64,000 nucleotides of DNA from Zizania palustris. Its lineage: Eukaryota > Streptophyta > Magnoliopsida > Poales > Poaceae. The notes beneath the pieces were generated by a model, which did no database searches, was not told where the DNA came from, and was given only the letters and a program-made list of their open reading frames with translations. The translations under genes were made by a program, and so were the position numbers. The DNA is taken from the NCBI GenBank assembly GCA_019279435.1, contig JAAALK010000283.1, positions 66,198,642-66,262,641 of the forward strand. Direction: 5' to 3'. Of this stretch, positions 1 through 10,665 are shown in pieces; positions within the stretch are counted from its first letter, which is position 1; every line of letters begins with the position of its first letter.

Positions 1-1815
1 AAGACCGCTGCCGCTGCTGCCCGGGCGCGCGAGCGGGCAGCCGCTCTTGCTTGGGAGAACGCTCGCCAGACGGCTGATGCTCTGGCCCAGCATGTCGCTG
101 CGGCCGAGCATCACCTCGGGGGGGTTGACCCCACTGCCACCCCGTCTCCTGCTGTCGCCACAGATCCGGGTACCGCCCAGCTCCACGCCCAGGCGGCCGG
201 TGTTCAGAACATCCGGGCGCTTGTGCCAGTCACCTTGGATCCCTCCTCGGCCTCCTACGCCCGCTGGCGCGACCTGGTGCTCCTCACCCTACAGCGCTAT
301 GCCCTGGATGACCACGTCCTCATCGACACTCCGGTGGTCGCCCAGGGGTCCGTGTGGCGGCGCATGGACAGCGTGGTGCTGTCATGGATCCTTGGGTCCA
401 TCACTGTCGAGCTCCAGGACATCGTGCGGGAACTGGGTGGCACCGCTCGGCAGGCCTGGGTTGCGATCGAGGGGCAGTTCCTTGGCAACCGCGAGGCTCG
501 TGCTCTCCAGTTGGACGCTGCCTTCCGCACCTTCGTCCAGGGGGATCTCTCCATCTCGGAGTACTGCCGTCGCATGAAAGGGATGGCGGATTCTCTTCGT
601 GACCTTGGCGAGCCTGTTGCGGACCGCACACTCGTCCTCAACATCCTCCGCGGTCTCGGAGACAGCTACGCCCATCTCCGGACATGGATCACCAGGACAG
701 TGCCGTTCCCCTCCTTCCACAAGGTTCGTGATGACCTTGTCCTCGAGGAGCTGACCCGGGGGCTGGCTCCCACCTCTACTACCGCGACTGCCCTTGTCAC
801 CCCCGGCTCCATCCGGCCGGTCTCCCACCCACCGCCGTCGCCGGCTCCCTCCCTTCTTGGTACTCCTACCGCCGGTTCCCCCACTGGCGGGGGGGGGGGG
901 GGGGGGCGTGGTGGCGATCGCGGTGGCGATCGTCGTCGCCGGGGAGGGGGGCGCCGTGGTGGTAATGGTCGCGCTCCTGCTCCTACCTCCGCCATGCCAG
1001 CACCTGCCGCCGGGAGTGCGCCCTGGCCATCCTTCTCCAACCCATGGACGGGGCGCATCTCCATGTGGCCGGGACAGTTCACTCCTCGGCCTCCTACCCC
1101 GCCTGCGGCCATGCTCACCGGGTGGCCGATCCCGCCTGCTCCTTCGGCATGGGGCCCGTGGTCCGGTGGTTGGGATCAGACGGCCCTCGCGCAGTCATTC
1201 AACACCATGGCGTTGACTCCACCGGCCGCGACGGATTGGGTGGCCGACTCGGGTGCTTCCTTCCACACCACTCCCCATGATGGTATTATCTCCACTCACA
1301 GGCCCCCCCACCCATCTCACCCTTCTTCCATCATGGTTGGGAATGGCTCATGTCTTCCGGTCACCTCCGTGGGTGATGCGACTCCTTGTGGGTCTTTTCG
1401 CCTGCAAAACATTCTTGTCGCTCCTGACATTGTTCACAACCTACTTTCCATTCGTCAATTCACCACTGATAATTCTTGTTCTGTTGAATTTGACTCTTGT
1501 GGTTTGACTGTGAAGGATATGGCCACCCGGCGTCCTCTTCTCCGCTGTGATAGCACCGGACCCCTCTACACGCTTCGTCTTCCACCTTCCGCTGCTCCAC
1601 CTTCGTCCGCCCTTGCCACCACAGCGTCCTCCACACTCTGGCACCGCCGGCTTGGTCATCCCGGTGTCGACATTTTGGCTCAGCTTTGTCGTAGCTCCTC
1701 TATTCCTTGTACTAGGGCCACTAGTGAGCACATTTGTCATGCGTGTCAACTAGGTCATCATGTTCGCCTACCTTTTTCTATTTCTTCCTCGCATGCTGTT
1801 CATGCGTTTGACCTT
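1..1815 (+). CDS. Copia-1 gag, protease and N-terminal integrase (5' part of split polyprotein)
   Basis: The frame is open from the window edge with no in-frame stop until the SIRE-1 insertion, about 605 codons. The first third is gag-like (UBN2/retrotransposon-gag type helical region with a KGMADSLRDLGEPV-like segment). A Gly/Arg-rich basic linker follows, encoded partly by an 18-G run. Aspartic protease is marked by WVADSGASFHTT near codon 410. The GAG pre-integrase zinc region follows, with LWHRRLGHPG and a HICHACQLGHH segment. The frame then stops being copia at base 1815, where SIRE-1 begins; any frame continuing beyond that point (to about 2313) is LTR sequence. The remainder of integrase resumes at 12649. 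No start codon can be assigned. Confidence 0.88.
889..906 (+). repeat. 18-base poly-G run inside the Copia-1 gag/linker frame
   Basis: Eighteen consecutive G encode a run of glycines between the gag core and protease. Such a run is prone to replication or sequencing slippage, so the downstream frame depends on its exact length. As given, the frame is open on both sides. Confidence 0.95.
1811..1815 (+). repeat. Left target-site duplication of SIRE-1 (ACCTT)
   Basis: ACCTT directly precedes the left LTR and is repeated at 12644-12648 directly after the right LTR. Five-base duplications are typical of Ty1/copia integration. Confidence 0.97.
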
Positions 1816-3793
1816 TGTTGGACCGGAAACGGCGACCAGAGGGGGGGTGAATGGGAGCTTTTAAAACTTCGGGCTAAAAACTTAGCCTTCGGGTCTGTTC
1901 TGTCTTCTGCGGAACAGGCTTCGAACACACCCTTCGAAGGTCTGGTTCGGAGGTACTTCGACACCTTCGAACACAGGCTTCGGAGAGGCAAAAGTTCGAA
2001 GTCAAGAAGACTTCGCTCCACTTACAACCCTCGAAAATCTACTCTGCTAAGTCAGTGCAGGCTCCGTACACGAGGTGCTTCGAGCAGGCTTCGCACTTCA
2101 CCCTTCGCAAGAGTGGACAACCCTCTGAGGACTTCGACCAAGTACTTGGCGACAGCAACGGGTGCTGGGCTTCGTACCCGAAGGTCTACACGCACACGCA
2201 AATGGACTACGCTAAGGGCTTCGACACAAGAAGCACTACGGGAACAGAACAGGGCTTCGCTAGTAAGCAGCGAGGTCTTGCCTCGTGTTACACAGAGCGA
2301 TAGCACACTGTAAAACACACTTCACGATAAAAACACCCTTAGCCAAGACAGGCTTCGGTGAACTAAAACTAGCGAAGTATGCAATACGAGCTCAAGCAAA
2401 AGCACACAGAAGCAGGGCTTCGCCGCTTGAACAAGGAACACAAAATAAATGAACTCTGGATGAATATAGCGAGGTCTGTCTACAGGAGCTCAACAGTAAA
2501 TGCTCAAAGTGTTCAATGTTACCTACCGAGCCCCCATATATATAGCCCACGGCTTCATCCTAAGGAAGTGACTACTTTACCCCTAGGGTTTACAACAGAT
2601 TTGTCTCTACAGAACTAAGGGGTACAAAAGGTAGTCCACCTTTATTTTGGAGGCTTCTCTGTCAGCTGCAGAGGGGACAGTGTCAGCCTTTTTCAGAACA
2701 GACAGTGTCAGCCTTTACAGAGTTGACTTCTGGAACCTCCCAACGCACGCGAAGGTGCGGTAGCTTCGGCGAGAAGCCAGCAGCCTGATGGCCTTCGCTC
2801 CGCCGAAGAAGTCCTTCGATACAGTGACGGTTTTGAGCCGAAGCCGTCAAAGCCCTTGGGCCTTCGCACCACCACCTCCGGAGTGGATCACCACGGCTTC
2901 GCAGCTACTCCAAGCTCGAACACCGTCCGTCCGTGTACCGAAGCCATGCATGGCCGAAGCACCTCAAGTCATCCTCACTCCGAAGCCTCACCTTCGGAGT
3001 ACCACCCTTCGAAGTCCCTCCTTCGTCCAAGGCCTCCGCATGAAGCATTCCATGAGCACTCCGTCGCAGTGCCTCTTCCCGAGCACACTCCTCGACGAGC
3101 CTCACCCGGACCATGCCTTCGATGCGCCTCGACTTCTGAGACCTTCGTCGGGTAACCTTCGAGTGTCTCCCTCCGGAGCACACTTCGAACACCTTGCCTC
3201 CGCAGAGGACTTGTTTCACCAACTCCGAAGTCACTCCATTCGGAGTACCTTCGAAGTGCCTCATGTCCGAGGACTTTATCTCGGAGTACCTTCAGCCGGA
3301 GCCACGCTCCGCACTCTCTGCCTTCACCTGGCACGCCTCGACCCGAGGACCGACCCGGACCACCTTCGCAGCCACCGTGACGGAGCTCCCCGCTCCCCTG
3401 GCATCAAGCCTCCTGCTTGACCCAGGTTCACCCGGCTCGAACCCTGTCCGTTGCCTCCGAAGTCCCTGCGCACCACAGACAAGCAAACAAGTGTATCCAG
3501 TACTCCGGAGACCTCTCCGGGTTAGCAACCTTCAGTACACACTCCGGTGTACCGCCCAAAGTACCGAAGCCATCGGTACGAACCCAGTCATCGTGTACTG
3601 CCGGACCCCTCCGACAGGTACACTCCGCTGCACAGCTGCAGCAAGCAAACACCGAACATACTCCGGTGAAACACCTCCGAACACCCTTCGGAGGTACTAC
3701 CTCCGAAGCCCTTCCGGAGGTACCCTTCGAACAGAGGGTAAATAATCCTGTCAATCACTCATCACATACACCGAAACCACCCTTGGTTTCTCA
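1816..3793 (-). repeat. SIRE-1 3' LTR
   Basis: The LTR runs TG...CA on the plus strand, 1978 bp. The middle is dense in TTCGAAG, CTTCGG and CCGAAG words, many of them palindromic, the kind of U3 repeat reported in Sireviruses. Long ORFs on either strand here are a side effect of this stop-poor repeat. Confidence 0.96.
2536..2545 (-). promoter_or_regulatory. Likely TATA box of SIRE-1 LTR (3' copy)
   Basis: On the minus strand the sequence reads CTATATATAT within a GC-rich context about 720 bases from the LTR end in the coding direction. It is the best TATA candidate in the LTR. The transcription start is not otherwise marked. Confidence 0.5.
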
Positions 3794-3817
3794 ATCTCCC
3801 CCTTGATGAGTGCATTG
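3794..3817 (-). other. SIRE-1 polypurine tract abutting the 3' LTR
   Basis: On the minus strand CACTCATCAAGGGGGAGAT ends exactly where the LTR begins, the expected place for plus-strand DNA priming. The same 24 bases occur before the 3' LTR of SIRE-2 (36431-36454), although the two LTRs differ. Confidence 0.9.
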
Positions 3818-4969
3818 ACAACCAAATCAAAGTTCAAGAAAATTTAAAAATTTCAGCACACAAGTGACCATAAAAACTCAGAAAAGAGCCAAAGCATGTC
3901 ACTTGATAAAGGAATTTTTCTCCCCCTTTCTCAAACAAGAGTAAAAGCCCTTTTTGGCAAATCTCCCCTTGAAAGGAACACCTCCTGAGTTGAGCAAATT
4001 TTTCTCCCCCTTTATGTCAAAAATCTCTCCCCCTTGAAAGTTATGCCTTCTTGCGGCAGAGAACATAGCAAATCTCTCCCCCTTTGGCAATGCAAGCATC
4101 AAGGAGCCATTAAAAGATGCAAAGCTTCGAAATGAATAGAATTGCATAGACATATAATGCAAAAATATGCCAAAATTAACACAAATGATCATGTGCTCAG
4201 CTCAATTTAACAATCTGTGAAACAAGATGATGGCATGTTATTTTGTTATTTTGAAGTGAAAGCATCACCACTTAATCACAGTAGCTAGACATGAAAGGCA
4301 AGGACTGCGCAAAGCTAACAAATTCTACCTTGGACAGACAAGTCTTGTTCAAAAGGAGCTGTGAAAGCAAACTTGATAATCAATTAATTTTGTTGTTCCT
4401 TTTCTTAATGCCAGGGGTTATTTGTTTGTCCACCTTATACTTTCCAATCAGGCCAAGCCTAGGCATGAAAGCCATCTGAAGCTTAAGGCGGTGATTTTGG
4501 CATACACTACACTATTCCAGTTCAGACCAAAGTGCAATGGTAAGCAGTCTAGAATAGAGTAGTGCGACAAACAAACCCTCCTGGATCTTTTCATTTAAAC
4601 CAGACAAATCATGGATTTTTTTTTGATTTTGATTCAGATAAATTAAATATCTTGATGTATATCCATGAGTTAAGAACACATTTTTAAGTTGCAAATTTTA
4701 GCATCCAAGGAACAGTGTCTTGCTGACAAGTAGATAAAAGATAGCTAAAAGCAGTCCAGCCTAAACAAGCTAGATACAAGATTGTGCGGTGAGCAATTTT
4801 TGGATTTTTAGAAAATAAAACACCATGCACAATCAATGTTCCAGACATATTTCATAGAGCTGAGCTGTCATGATTTCTTTGAATTAAAAGCAGGCATATA
4901 ATAGCAAAAGATGTAAGTGCAATTCCACACATAATGAGCATATGCAAGTCAATTAAAATCAGCTCCCCC
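3818..4969 (-). other. SIRE-1 3' noncoding region with repeated polypurine tracts
   Basis: About 1.15 kb separate the pol stop from the terminal polypurine tract. No convincing frame is present. Additional CTCCCC(C)TT-type tracts (plus strand) occur near 3920, 3963, 4004, 4027, 4075 and 4963, so the minus strand carries a series of GGGGGAG motifs. Iterated polypurine tracts are described for Sireviruses. Confidence 0.75.
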
Positions 4970-7900
4970 TCACAAAATGCCGTAAGGGTGACAAATGCCA
5001 AGTTCCCCACGCAAGTAAGCAAATCGAGAAGCATCGAGGGGTTTTGTAAAAATATCGGCAAGCTGGTGTTGGGTATCAACATATTGAAGTTCAATATCAC
5101 CCTTCTCATTGTGATCTCTGAGAAAATGATACCGAACATCAATGTGTTTGGTTCTGGAGTGCTGAACCGGGTTGTTTGCAATACAAATAGCACTAGTGTT
5201 ATCACAGAAAAGTGGAACACTCTTATAATCTAACCCGAAATCCCGCAAAGTGGAAACCATCCATAAAATCTGAGAGCAACAGCTAGCTGCAGCAACATAT
5301 TCGGCCTCAGCCGTCGATTGTGCAACACTAGACTGTTTGCGGGAAGACCAGCAAACCAGAGACGTACCCAGAAAATGACAAGTACCAGAGGTACTCTTCC
5401 TATCAATTCTACACCCAGCAAAATCCGCATCTGAATAACCTCTAAGACATAAAGATGAAGACGATGAATACCATATGCCAAATTCAAGGGTGTGTTTGAG
5501 ATACCTTAGAATGCGCTTAACCGCTTGGCGGTGCGAAGCTCGTGGTGAAGCCTGAAAACGAGCGCACAGACACACAGCGAAGTGTATGTCCGGCCTCGTG
5601 GCAGTCAAGTAGAGGAGGGAGCCGATCATGCTTCGGAACTCCTTCTGATCTACGGCTTCTCCATCTTCGTCAGGGTCCAATGTTACAGATGTAGCCATTG
5701 GAGTGGCGAGGGGCTTCGCATCGGACATGTCGAACTTCTTGAGCAGGTCCTTGGTGTACTTTGTCTGGTGGACAAAAGTACCTTGTTTGCTTTGCTTGAT
5801 TTGCAAACCAAGGAAAAAGGTGAGTTCACCCATCATCGACATTTCAAATTCCCTGCTCATGGTATCTGCAAACTCGGCAACCAAAGCATGAGAAGAGCCA
5901 CCAAAGATGATATCATCCACATAAATCTGTACTAGGAGGAAATCTTTGCCATGCTTGAGAGTAAACAAAGTTTTATCAACAGAGCCCATCAAATACCCTC
6001 GCTCAAGCAGAAAAGACTTAAGTCTATCATACCATGCCCGAGGGGCCTGCTTGAGTCCATAAAGAGCCTTATGAAGTTTAAGGACTTTATGTGGGTACTT
6101 GGGGTTTTCAAAACCAGGGGGTTGTTTTACATAAACATCTTCACCTATGAAGCCATTAAGAAAAGCACTTTTGACATCCATTTGATAGAGTTTGAATCCC
6201 CGGGATGTCGCAAAGGCAAGCAAAATCCTAATGGCCTCAAGGCGAGCAACAGGTGCAAAAGTTTCAGTAAAATCAATCCCTTCAAGTTGAGAAAAGCCCT
6301 GAGCTACAAGTCTAGCCTTATTTCTAACAATTGTTCCATCCTCCCCTTGTTTATTTTTGAAAATCCATTTTGTTCCAATGAAATGAACATTAGGTGGAGG
6401 ATCAACTAAAGTCCAGACTTGGTTTCTCTCAAAATTTTCAAGTTCCTCATGCATGGCATTGATCCAACTAGAATCAGAAAGTGCATGACTAACATCTAAG
6501 GGCTCGAACGAAGCAACAAAAGCAGCATTAGTGAAATGGGCATGAGAACGAGTTACCCTTTGATCAAGCTCACCAATGATCTGCTCGGGAGGGTGCATCC
6601 TTTGGACATGATGTGGAGCCTCGCGGCGGGATGCAGTCTCCCCCTCAACTTGTGCGTTGGAGTGGTCCAAGATGACCGATGTTGAGGTAGTTGCTTCGGG
6701 ACCTCGTGCCGAAGTAGTTGAAGCGGGGTCTGCTTCGGGGGTTGATGTCGAGGGTAGTAGGGGATCATCCTCGAATTCTCCGGGATCTTCGTCTTCGAAT
6801 AAGGTCTGTTCCAAGTCGTGTTCATTTGCCTGTTCAAAAGCAGAACTAACAGAGGGGGTTGATTCATCAAAAGTCACATCACATGACTCGATGACAGTGT
6901 TAGTTTCCAAGTTATAAACACGATAAGAATGACCATGAGTAGTATAACCCAAAAAGATCCCGTCAGAAGAACGCGACTCAAATTTATCCAAATTTCCACG
7001 TTTTAGGATGAAACAGCGACAGCCAAAAACTCGAAGATGAGTAACCTTGGGCTGTCTCCCAAAACGCAGCTCATAAGATGTCAAATTTAAAATTGAGCGC
7101 AAGAAAATTCGGTTTGAGATGTAACATGCAGTGTTCATGGCCTCAGCCCAGAATTTTCTAGGAGTCCTATGCTCATCAAGCATCGTCCTAGCCATCTCAA
7201 CCAAAGTGCGGTTTTTCCTCTCAACAACACCGTTCTGTTGAGGAACCCGCGGAGCAGAGAATTGATGTTCTATGCCATGCTCCATGCAAAAGTCAACAAA
7301 GAGACTATTTTTGAACTCGGTGCCATTATCGCTTCGAATGAATTTTAATGCACCAGGGAGTTCTGTGAAAAGTCTCAAAGCCAAGCTCCGAAAGTGTGAA
7401 AACACTTCATCCTTGCTGGCAAGAAAGAAGATCCAAGAGTAGCGAGAGAAATCGTCGACAATAACAAGTACATACCACTTGCCGCCTAAAGAACTAACCC
7501 GAGAAGGACCTACAGTGTCCATATGGAGAAGTTCTCCGGGCTGTTCAGTCATCACTGTGGTGACTGGCGAATGCGAAGCAGCAATCATTTTTCCATGTCG
7601 ACAAGGAGCGCAAACTAAATTCTTCTCAAACTTGAGCTTGGGCAATCCTCGGATCAAACCTAGGGCGCTCAAACGAGCGAGCAACTCAAAGCTCATATGC
7701 CCTAGTCTCCTATGCCACTTCCAAAGCTCAGAAGTCGAATGAGCAACAAGACAATGAGAAGAACCAGATGACTCTGAAAAGTCAGCTCCAAAGACTCTCC
7801 CTACCCTAAAGATCTTACACACCACAACGCCATCTGAATTGAGCACTTGCGAAGTATCGCGATGAAATCGCACTTCGAAGCCCTCATCAAGCAACTGAGA

Positions 7901-8122
7901 TACAGATAGCAAATTGTATCCCAGGTTCTCAACCAAAGCAACATCTTTGAGAGTGAAGTTTGCGTTAATTCTTACCACACCTTTACCTTTCACTCTACTC
8001 CTTCGATTGTTTCCGAAGGTGATATGTTCCCTTTGCTTGGTTGTGGTGAGGCTGGAGAACCAGTTTGCATCTCCGGTCATGTGGCGCGAACAACCGGAGT
8101 CCATGATCCACGTGCCCTCCAA
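4970..8122 (-). CDS. SIRE-1 pol: protease, integrase, reverse transcriptase, RNase H
   Basis: This 1050-codon frame lies in the same frame as gag, after a UAG stop and five codons; the first codon given is TTG, not ATG, so it is probably made by readthrough or processing rather than by its own start. Counting from that codon: protease MDSGCSRHMTGD near residues 7-18; pre-integrase WHRRLGHMS near 135; integrase catalytic residues D201, D264 (SDNGTEF) and E300, the expected D,D35E spacing; RT with QMDVKSAFLNG near 646 and YVDD at 733-736; RNase H YSDADFAGC near 895 and STAEAEYVAA near 935. All catalytic motifs are present and no internal stop is seen. The products copy and integrate the element. 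Confidence 0.96.
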   Translation of the reverse strand: MEGTWIMDSGCSRHMTGDANWFSSLTTTKQREHITFGNNRRSRVKGKGVVRINANFTLKDVALVENLGYNLLSVSQLLDEGFEVRFHRDTSQVLNSDGVVVCKIFRVGRVFGADFSESSGSSHCLVAHSTSELWKWHRRLGHMSFELLARLSALGLIRGLPKLKFEKNLVCAPCRHGKMIAASHSPVTTVMTEQPGELLHMDTVGPSRVSSLGGKWYVLVIVDDFSRYSWIFFLASKDEVFSHFRSLALRLFTELPGALKFIRSDNGTEFKNSLFVDFCMEHGIEHQFSAPRVPQQNGVVERKNRTLVEMARTMLDEHRTPRKFWAEAMNTACYISNRIFLRSILNLTSYELRFGRQPKVTHLRVFGCRCFILKRGNLDKFESRSSDGIFLGYTTHGHSYRVYNLETNTVIESCDVTFDESTPSVSSAFEQANEHDLEQTLFEDEDPGEFEDDPLLPSTSTPEADPASTTSARGPEATTSTSVILDHSNAQVEGETASRREAPHHVQRMHPPEQIIGELDQRVTRSHAHFTNAAFVASFEPLDVSHALSDSSWINAMHEELENFERNQVWTLVDPPPNVHFIGTKWIFKNKQGEDGTIVRNKARLVAQGFSQLEGIDFTETFAPVARLEAIRILLAFATSRGFKLYQMDVKSAFLNGFIGEDVYVKQPPGFENPKYPHKVLKLHKALYGLKQAPRAWYDRLKSFLLERGYLMGSVDKTLFTLKHGKDFLLVQIYVDDIIFGGSSHALVAEFADTMSREFEMSMMGELTFFLGLQIKQSKQGTFVHQTKYTKDLLKKFDMSDAKPLATPMATSVTLDPDEDGEAVDQKEFRSMIGSLLYLTATRPDIHFAVCLCARFQASPRASHRQAVKRILRYLKHTLEFGIWYSSSSSLCLRGYSDADFAGCRIDRKSTSGTCHFLGTSLVCWSSRKQSSVAQSTAEAEYVAAASCCSQILWMVSTLRDFGLDYKSVPLFCDNTSAICIANNPVQHSRTKHIDVRYHFLRDHNEKGDIELQYVDTQHQLADIFTKPLDASRFAYLRGELGICHPYGIL

Positions 8123-8137
8123 GCCTCGACCTGTCGC

Positions 8138-10600
8138 CTACACATGATGAAAACGTCTCGATCGCTCAGTGCTGGGGTGAGTAAAATAATGTCGAGGCAT
8201 CCAGCACTGAGTGACACGAGTAGTAGGCACAGTAAAAGTAGACGGTCTACGCACATAATAATCAGAATGATGCAAAGTGCGAGGTCTACCTAAATGCAAA
8301 GAACGCAAAGCATGACGAGGTCTCCTACTCTGACGAGGTACAAAACTACTCGCCCGAGGTCTACCACCATATGAAACATGGTGAACACCTCGAGGAGCAA
8401 AACCTCTCCGAGAAGCACGAGGAGCCTCGAAAACAGGACGAGAGTAATACTCAGACTCATGCATACCTAAAGATGGGTAATGCATGTCCTGATAGCTCAT
8501 CGCCTGTGCACGTCGCTCATCCTTGATGCGACGGAAACAGAAACCAATCAAATGACCCGCCCGCTGACAATAAGAACAGTGAAACACTCTCCTGGGGGCA
8601 CTCTCATGGGTCACAGGAGCAACTCTCACAGGTTCCTTGGGTTTCTTCTGAGTGGTTTTCTTGGGAGGATTTTTCTTGGCAGGAGGAGTGGTTTTCTTTT
8701 GTGGATGGGTAGGCTTTTTGGCTGGAGGGGTGTCCAACAGAGCTCTCTCTTTTTCTAGGGTGGTAGGAGAGGTAAAAACAGTTTTGGTTTTACTGTCTGA
8801 GGCTATCCTCTCAAAACCCAAACCTAGAGCTACCCCGGCTCTGTCAGCACACAACTTGGTCTTGGCCAAGAGCAAATCCATCCTACCCTTCCCTTCAGTG
8901 CATTTATTCACCACAGAAAGAAGGTATTCATTTTCTGACATGAGATTTTCAGCTCGCTCTCTGACAGTGCCTAGCTGGTCCTTAAGGGTGATGCAAGTGT
9001 CACAAACAGGTTGCACATCCTTAGAACTACCGGCCCTTTCCAATCTAGCCTCCAAATCATGAACATGCTTATCACGTAAATTAATGCTATCGCGTAATAA
9101 AGAGCAGTTCATGCAATCAATAACATCATGAGGTCTAGAATCCACCTCCAAAAGCTGCTTCTGTGCAGTCTCAAGTTCAGAAAGAGTTTGAGCATGAACA
9201 GAACGCAACTGAGCAAGCTCACTCATGACAACAGAACAGGACTCACATTCAGCATCATCAAACTTAGACTTAAGCATGGCATATTCAGTAGAAACAGATT
9301 CTAGCCTAAGTCTAAGGTCTTTTCTTTCTCTAGCGGCTTGCACAAGTAATCTATCCTGACCTAGCACTACTTCATTCAGCTCATCTAATTTAATTAGAAG
9401 CTGGTCAGATGATAGGTTTACCTCAGATGAGTCAAGCTCATCGCCGCTGTGATCGCTGTCGGCCATGAAACAAAGGCCGGTGAAGTCACGTCCCTTCTTG
9501 TCCTTCTTGTCCTCCTTCCTTGGGGACTCCTCCTCCTCAGAGCTCGACTCCTCAGTTGAGGATGTGTCGATGTCGCTGAGAGCAGCAACAAAAGCTCTGG
9601 AAGCGGCCTTGGCTACTTTCTTAGCCATCTTGCCGCGCTTGCCCTTCACAAAGGGCTTCCTCTCCTTTTTGTGGAATTTGGGGCGGTCACTCTCATCTCT
9701 CTTTTTGATCTTGGGGCAATTAGCCTTGATGTGAGAAGTGTCGCCACATTCATAGCAGCCACTAAAACCACTTCTCCGCTGATCCCGTCTCTCATGATGA
9801 AAGCGGGTGAACCTCCGGGCAATGAGAGCAAGCTCGTCATCAGCTAGAGTATCCACCTGCTCCTTTGTGACGGAGACCAGGGAGGACAAAGCAAAACCAT
9901 CTGCAAGAACACAAGTGCCTGATGTGCTTGGTTCTGCAGTGGTGCCACGGCTAGTGCTAGAAACCAATGCCAATGGCTGTGGCAAGGAGCTTCTGTGCAC
10001 TGCAAGAGATGCCTTGGCAATCTCTGTGGACTTCAGCTTGCTAAAGAGTTCATCACAGGTTAGAGTGTCATAGCCTGTGGACTCCTCAATGCTGGATATC
10101 TTCACCTCCCATATGCTACGGTCAAGAGCATAGAGAAGCTTGATAGCCCTATCGTGATCACTGTAAGCAAGCGTCCCGTTGGATCGCAAGTTACTCACTA
10201 TCGCGTCAAAACGAGAAAACATGGCATCTACAGATTCACCAGGTGCCTGCACAAACAGCTGATACTGTTGATTGTAGGTGCTTTGGCGCCTGGCCTTAAT
10301 CTGAGCAGAGCCCTCATGAAAGACAGTGAGTGTTGTCCAAATCTCCCTAGCAGTCCTGAGGTGCTGCACCCTATCAAACTCACTCCGACTCAGACCAATG
10401 AACAGTATGTTCCTTGCCTTCGAGTTGGCAATGTACTGATCTTTTTCGGTTTGAGTGGTGCGGGTATCAGGGATGGAGTATTGTGAGTCCACAATCTCCC
10501 AAATTGCATTTCCTTGGCTTAACAAGTAAGCCTCCATGCGCACCTTCCAGTATACAAAATCTGTCCCATCGAACAGAGGAATTTTACTGCCTCTATCCAT
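8138..10600 (-). CDS. SIRE-1 gag (nucleocapsid/capsid polyprotein)
   Basis: The 820-residue frame starts at an ATG 65 bases inside the 5' LTR and ends in UAG at 8138-8140. Residues about 60-190 form the UBN2/retrotransposon-gag capsid-like region. A CCHC knuckle, CYECGDTSHIKANC, is at 282-295. A Ser/Glu-rich and Lys-rich stretch follows, then predicted coiled coil about 400-600, a Lys/Pro-rich linker, and a second CCHC-type motif, CSYCQRAGHLIGFC, at about 685-698. The C-terminal tail is basic and His-rich. Length well above ordinary copia gag fits the Sirevirus lineage. Gag would package element RNA in cytoplasmic particles. Confidence 0.94.
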   Translation of the reverse strand: MDRGSKIPLFDGTDFVYWKVRMEAYLLSQGNAIWEIVDSQYSIPDTRTTQTEKDQYIANSKARNILFIGLSRSEFDRVQHLRTAREIWTTLTVFHEGSAQIKARRQSTYNQQYQLFVQAPGESVDAMFSRFDAIVSNLRSNGTLAYSDHDRAIKLLYALDRSIWEVKISSIEESTGYDTLTCDELFSKLKSTEIAKASLAVHRSSLPQPLALVSSTSRGTTAEPSTSGTCVLADGFALSSLVSVTKEQVDTLADDELALIARRFTRFHHERRDQRRSGFSGCYECGDTSHIKANCPKIKKRDESDRPKFHKKERKPFVKGKRGKMAKKVAKAASRAFVAALSDIDTSSTEESSSEEEESPRKEDKKDKKGRDFTGLCFMADSDHSGDELDSSEVNLSSDQLLIKLDELNEVVLGQDRLLVQAARERKDLRLRLESVSTEYAMLKSKFDDAECESCSVVMSELAQLRSVHAQTLSELETAQKQLLEVDSRPHDVIDCMNCSLLRDSINLRDKHVHDLEARLERAGSSKDVQPVCDTCITLKDQLGTVRERAENLMSENEYLLSVVNKCTEGKGRMDLLLAKTKLCADRAGVALGLGFERIASDSKTKTVFTSPTTLEKERALLDTPPAKKPTHPQKKTTPPAKKNPPKKTTQKKPKEPVRVAPVTHESAPRRVFHCSYCQRAGHLIGFCFRRIKDERRAQAMSYQDMHYPSLGMHESEYYSRPVFEAPRASRRGFAPRGVHHVSYGGRPRASSFVPRQSRRPRHALRSLHLGRPRTLHHSDYYVRRPSTFTVPTTRVTQCWMPRHYFTHPSTERSRRFHHV

Positions 10601-10651
10601 GTCGCCAAAAGATCACAAAACCGGTTAAGGTCAACTGGTGATCTTAACCAA

Positions 10652-10663
10652 GCTCTGATACCA
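10652..10663 (-). other. SIRE-1 primer-binding site (initiator-Met tRNA)
   Basis: The minus strand reads TGGTATCAGAGC two bases inside the 5' LTR, matching the 3' end of plant initiator methionine tRNA used to prime minus-strand synthesis. Confidence 0.93.
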
Positions 10664-10665
10664 AT

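Noticed and set aside
2788..3806. Plus-strand ORFs of 129-210 codons in the SIRE-1 LTR (and the same at 11638-12659)
   Set aside because: They lie antisense to the element in a CGAAG-rich, stop-poor repeat, overlap several other frames of similar length, and show no domain.
3818..4969. An env-like ORF after SIRE-1 pol (also considered in 35127-36430)
   Set aside because: Some Sireviruses have one, but only short unrelated frames are present in these intervals.
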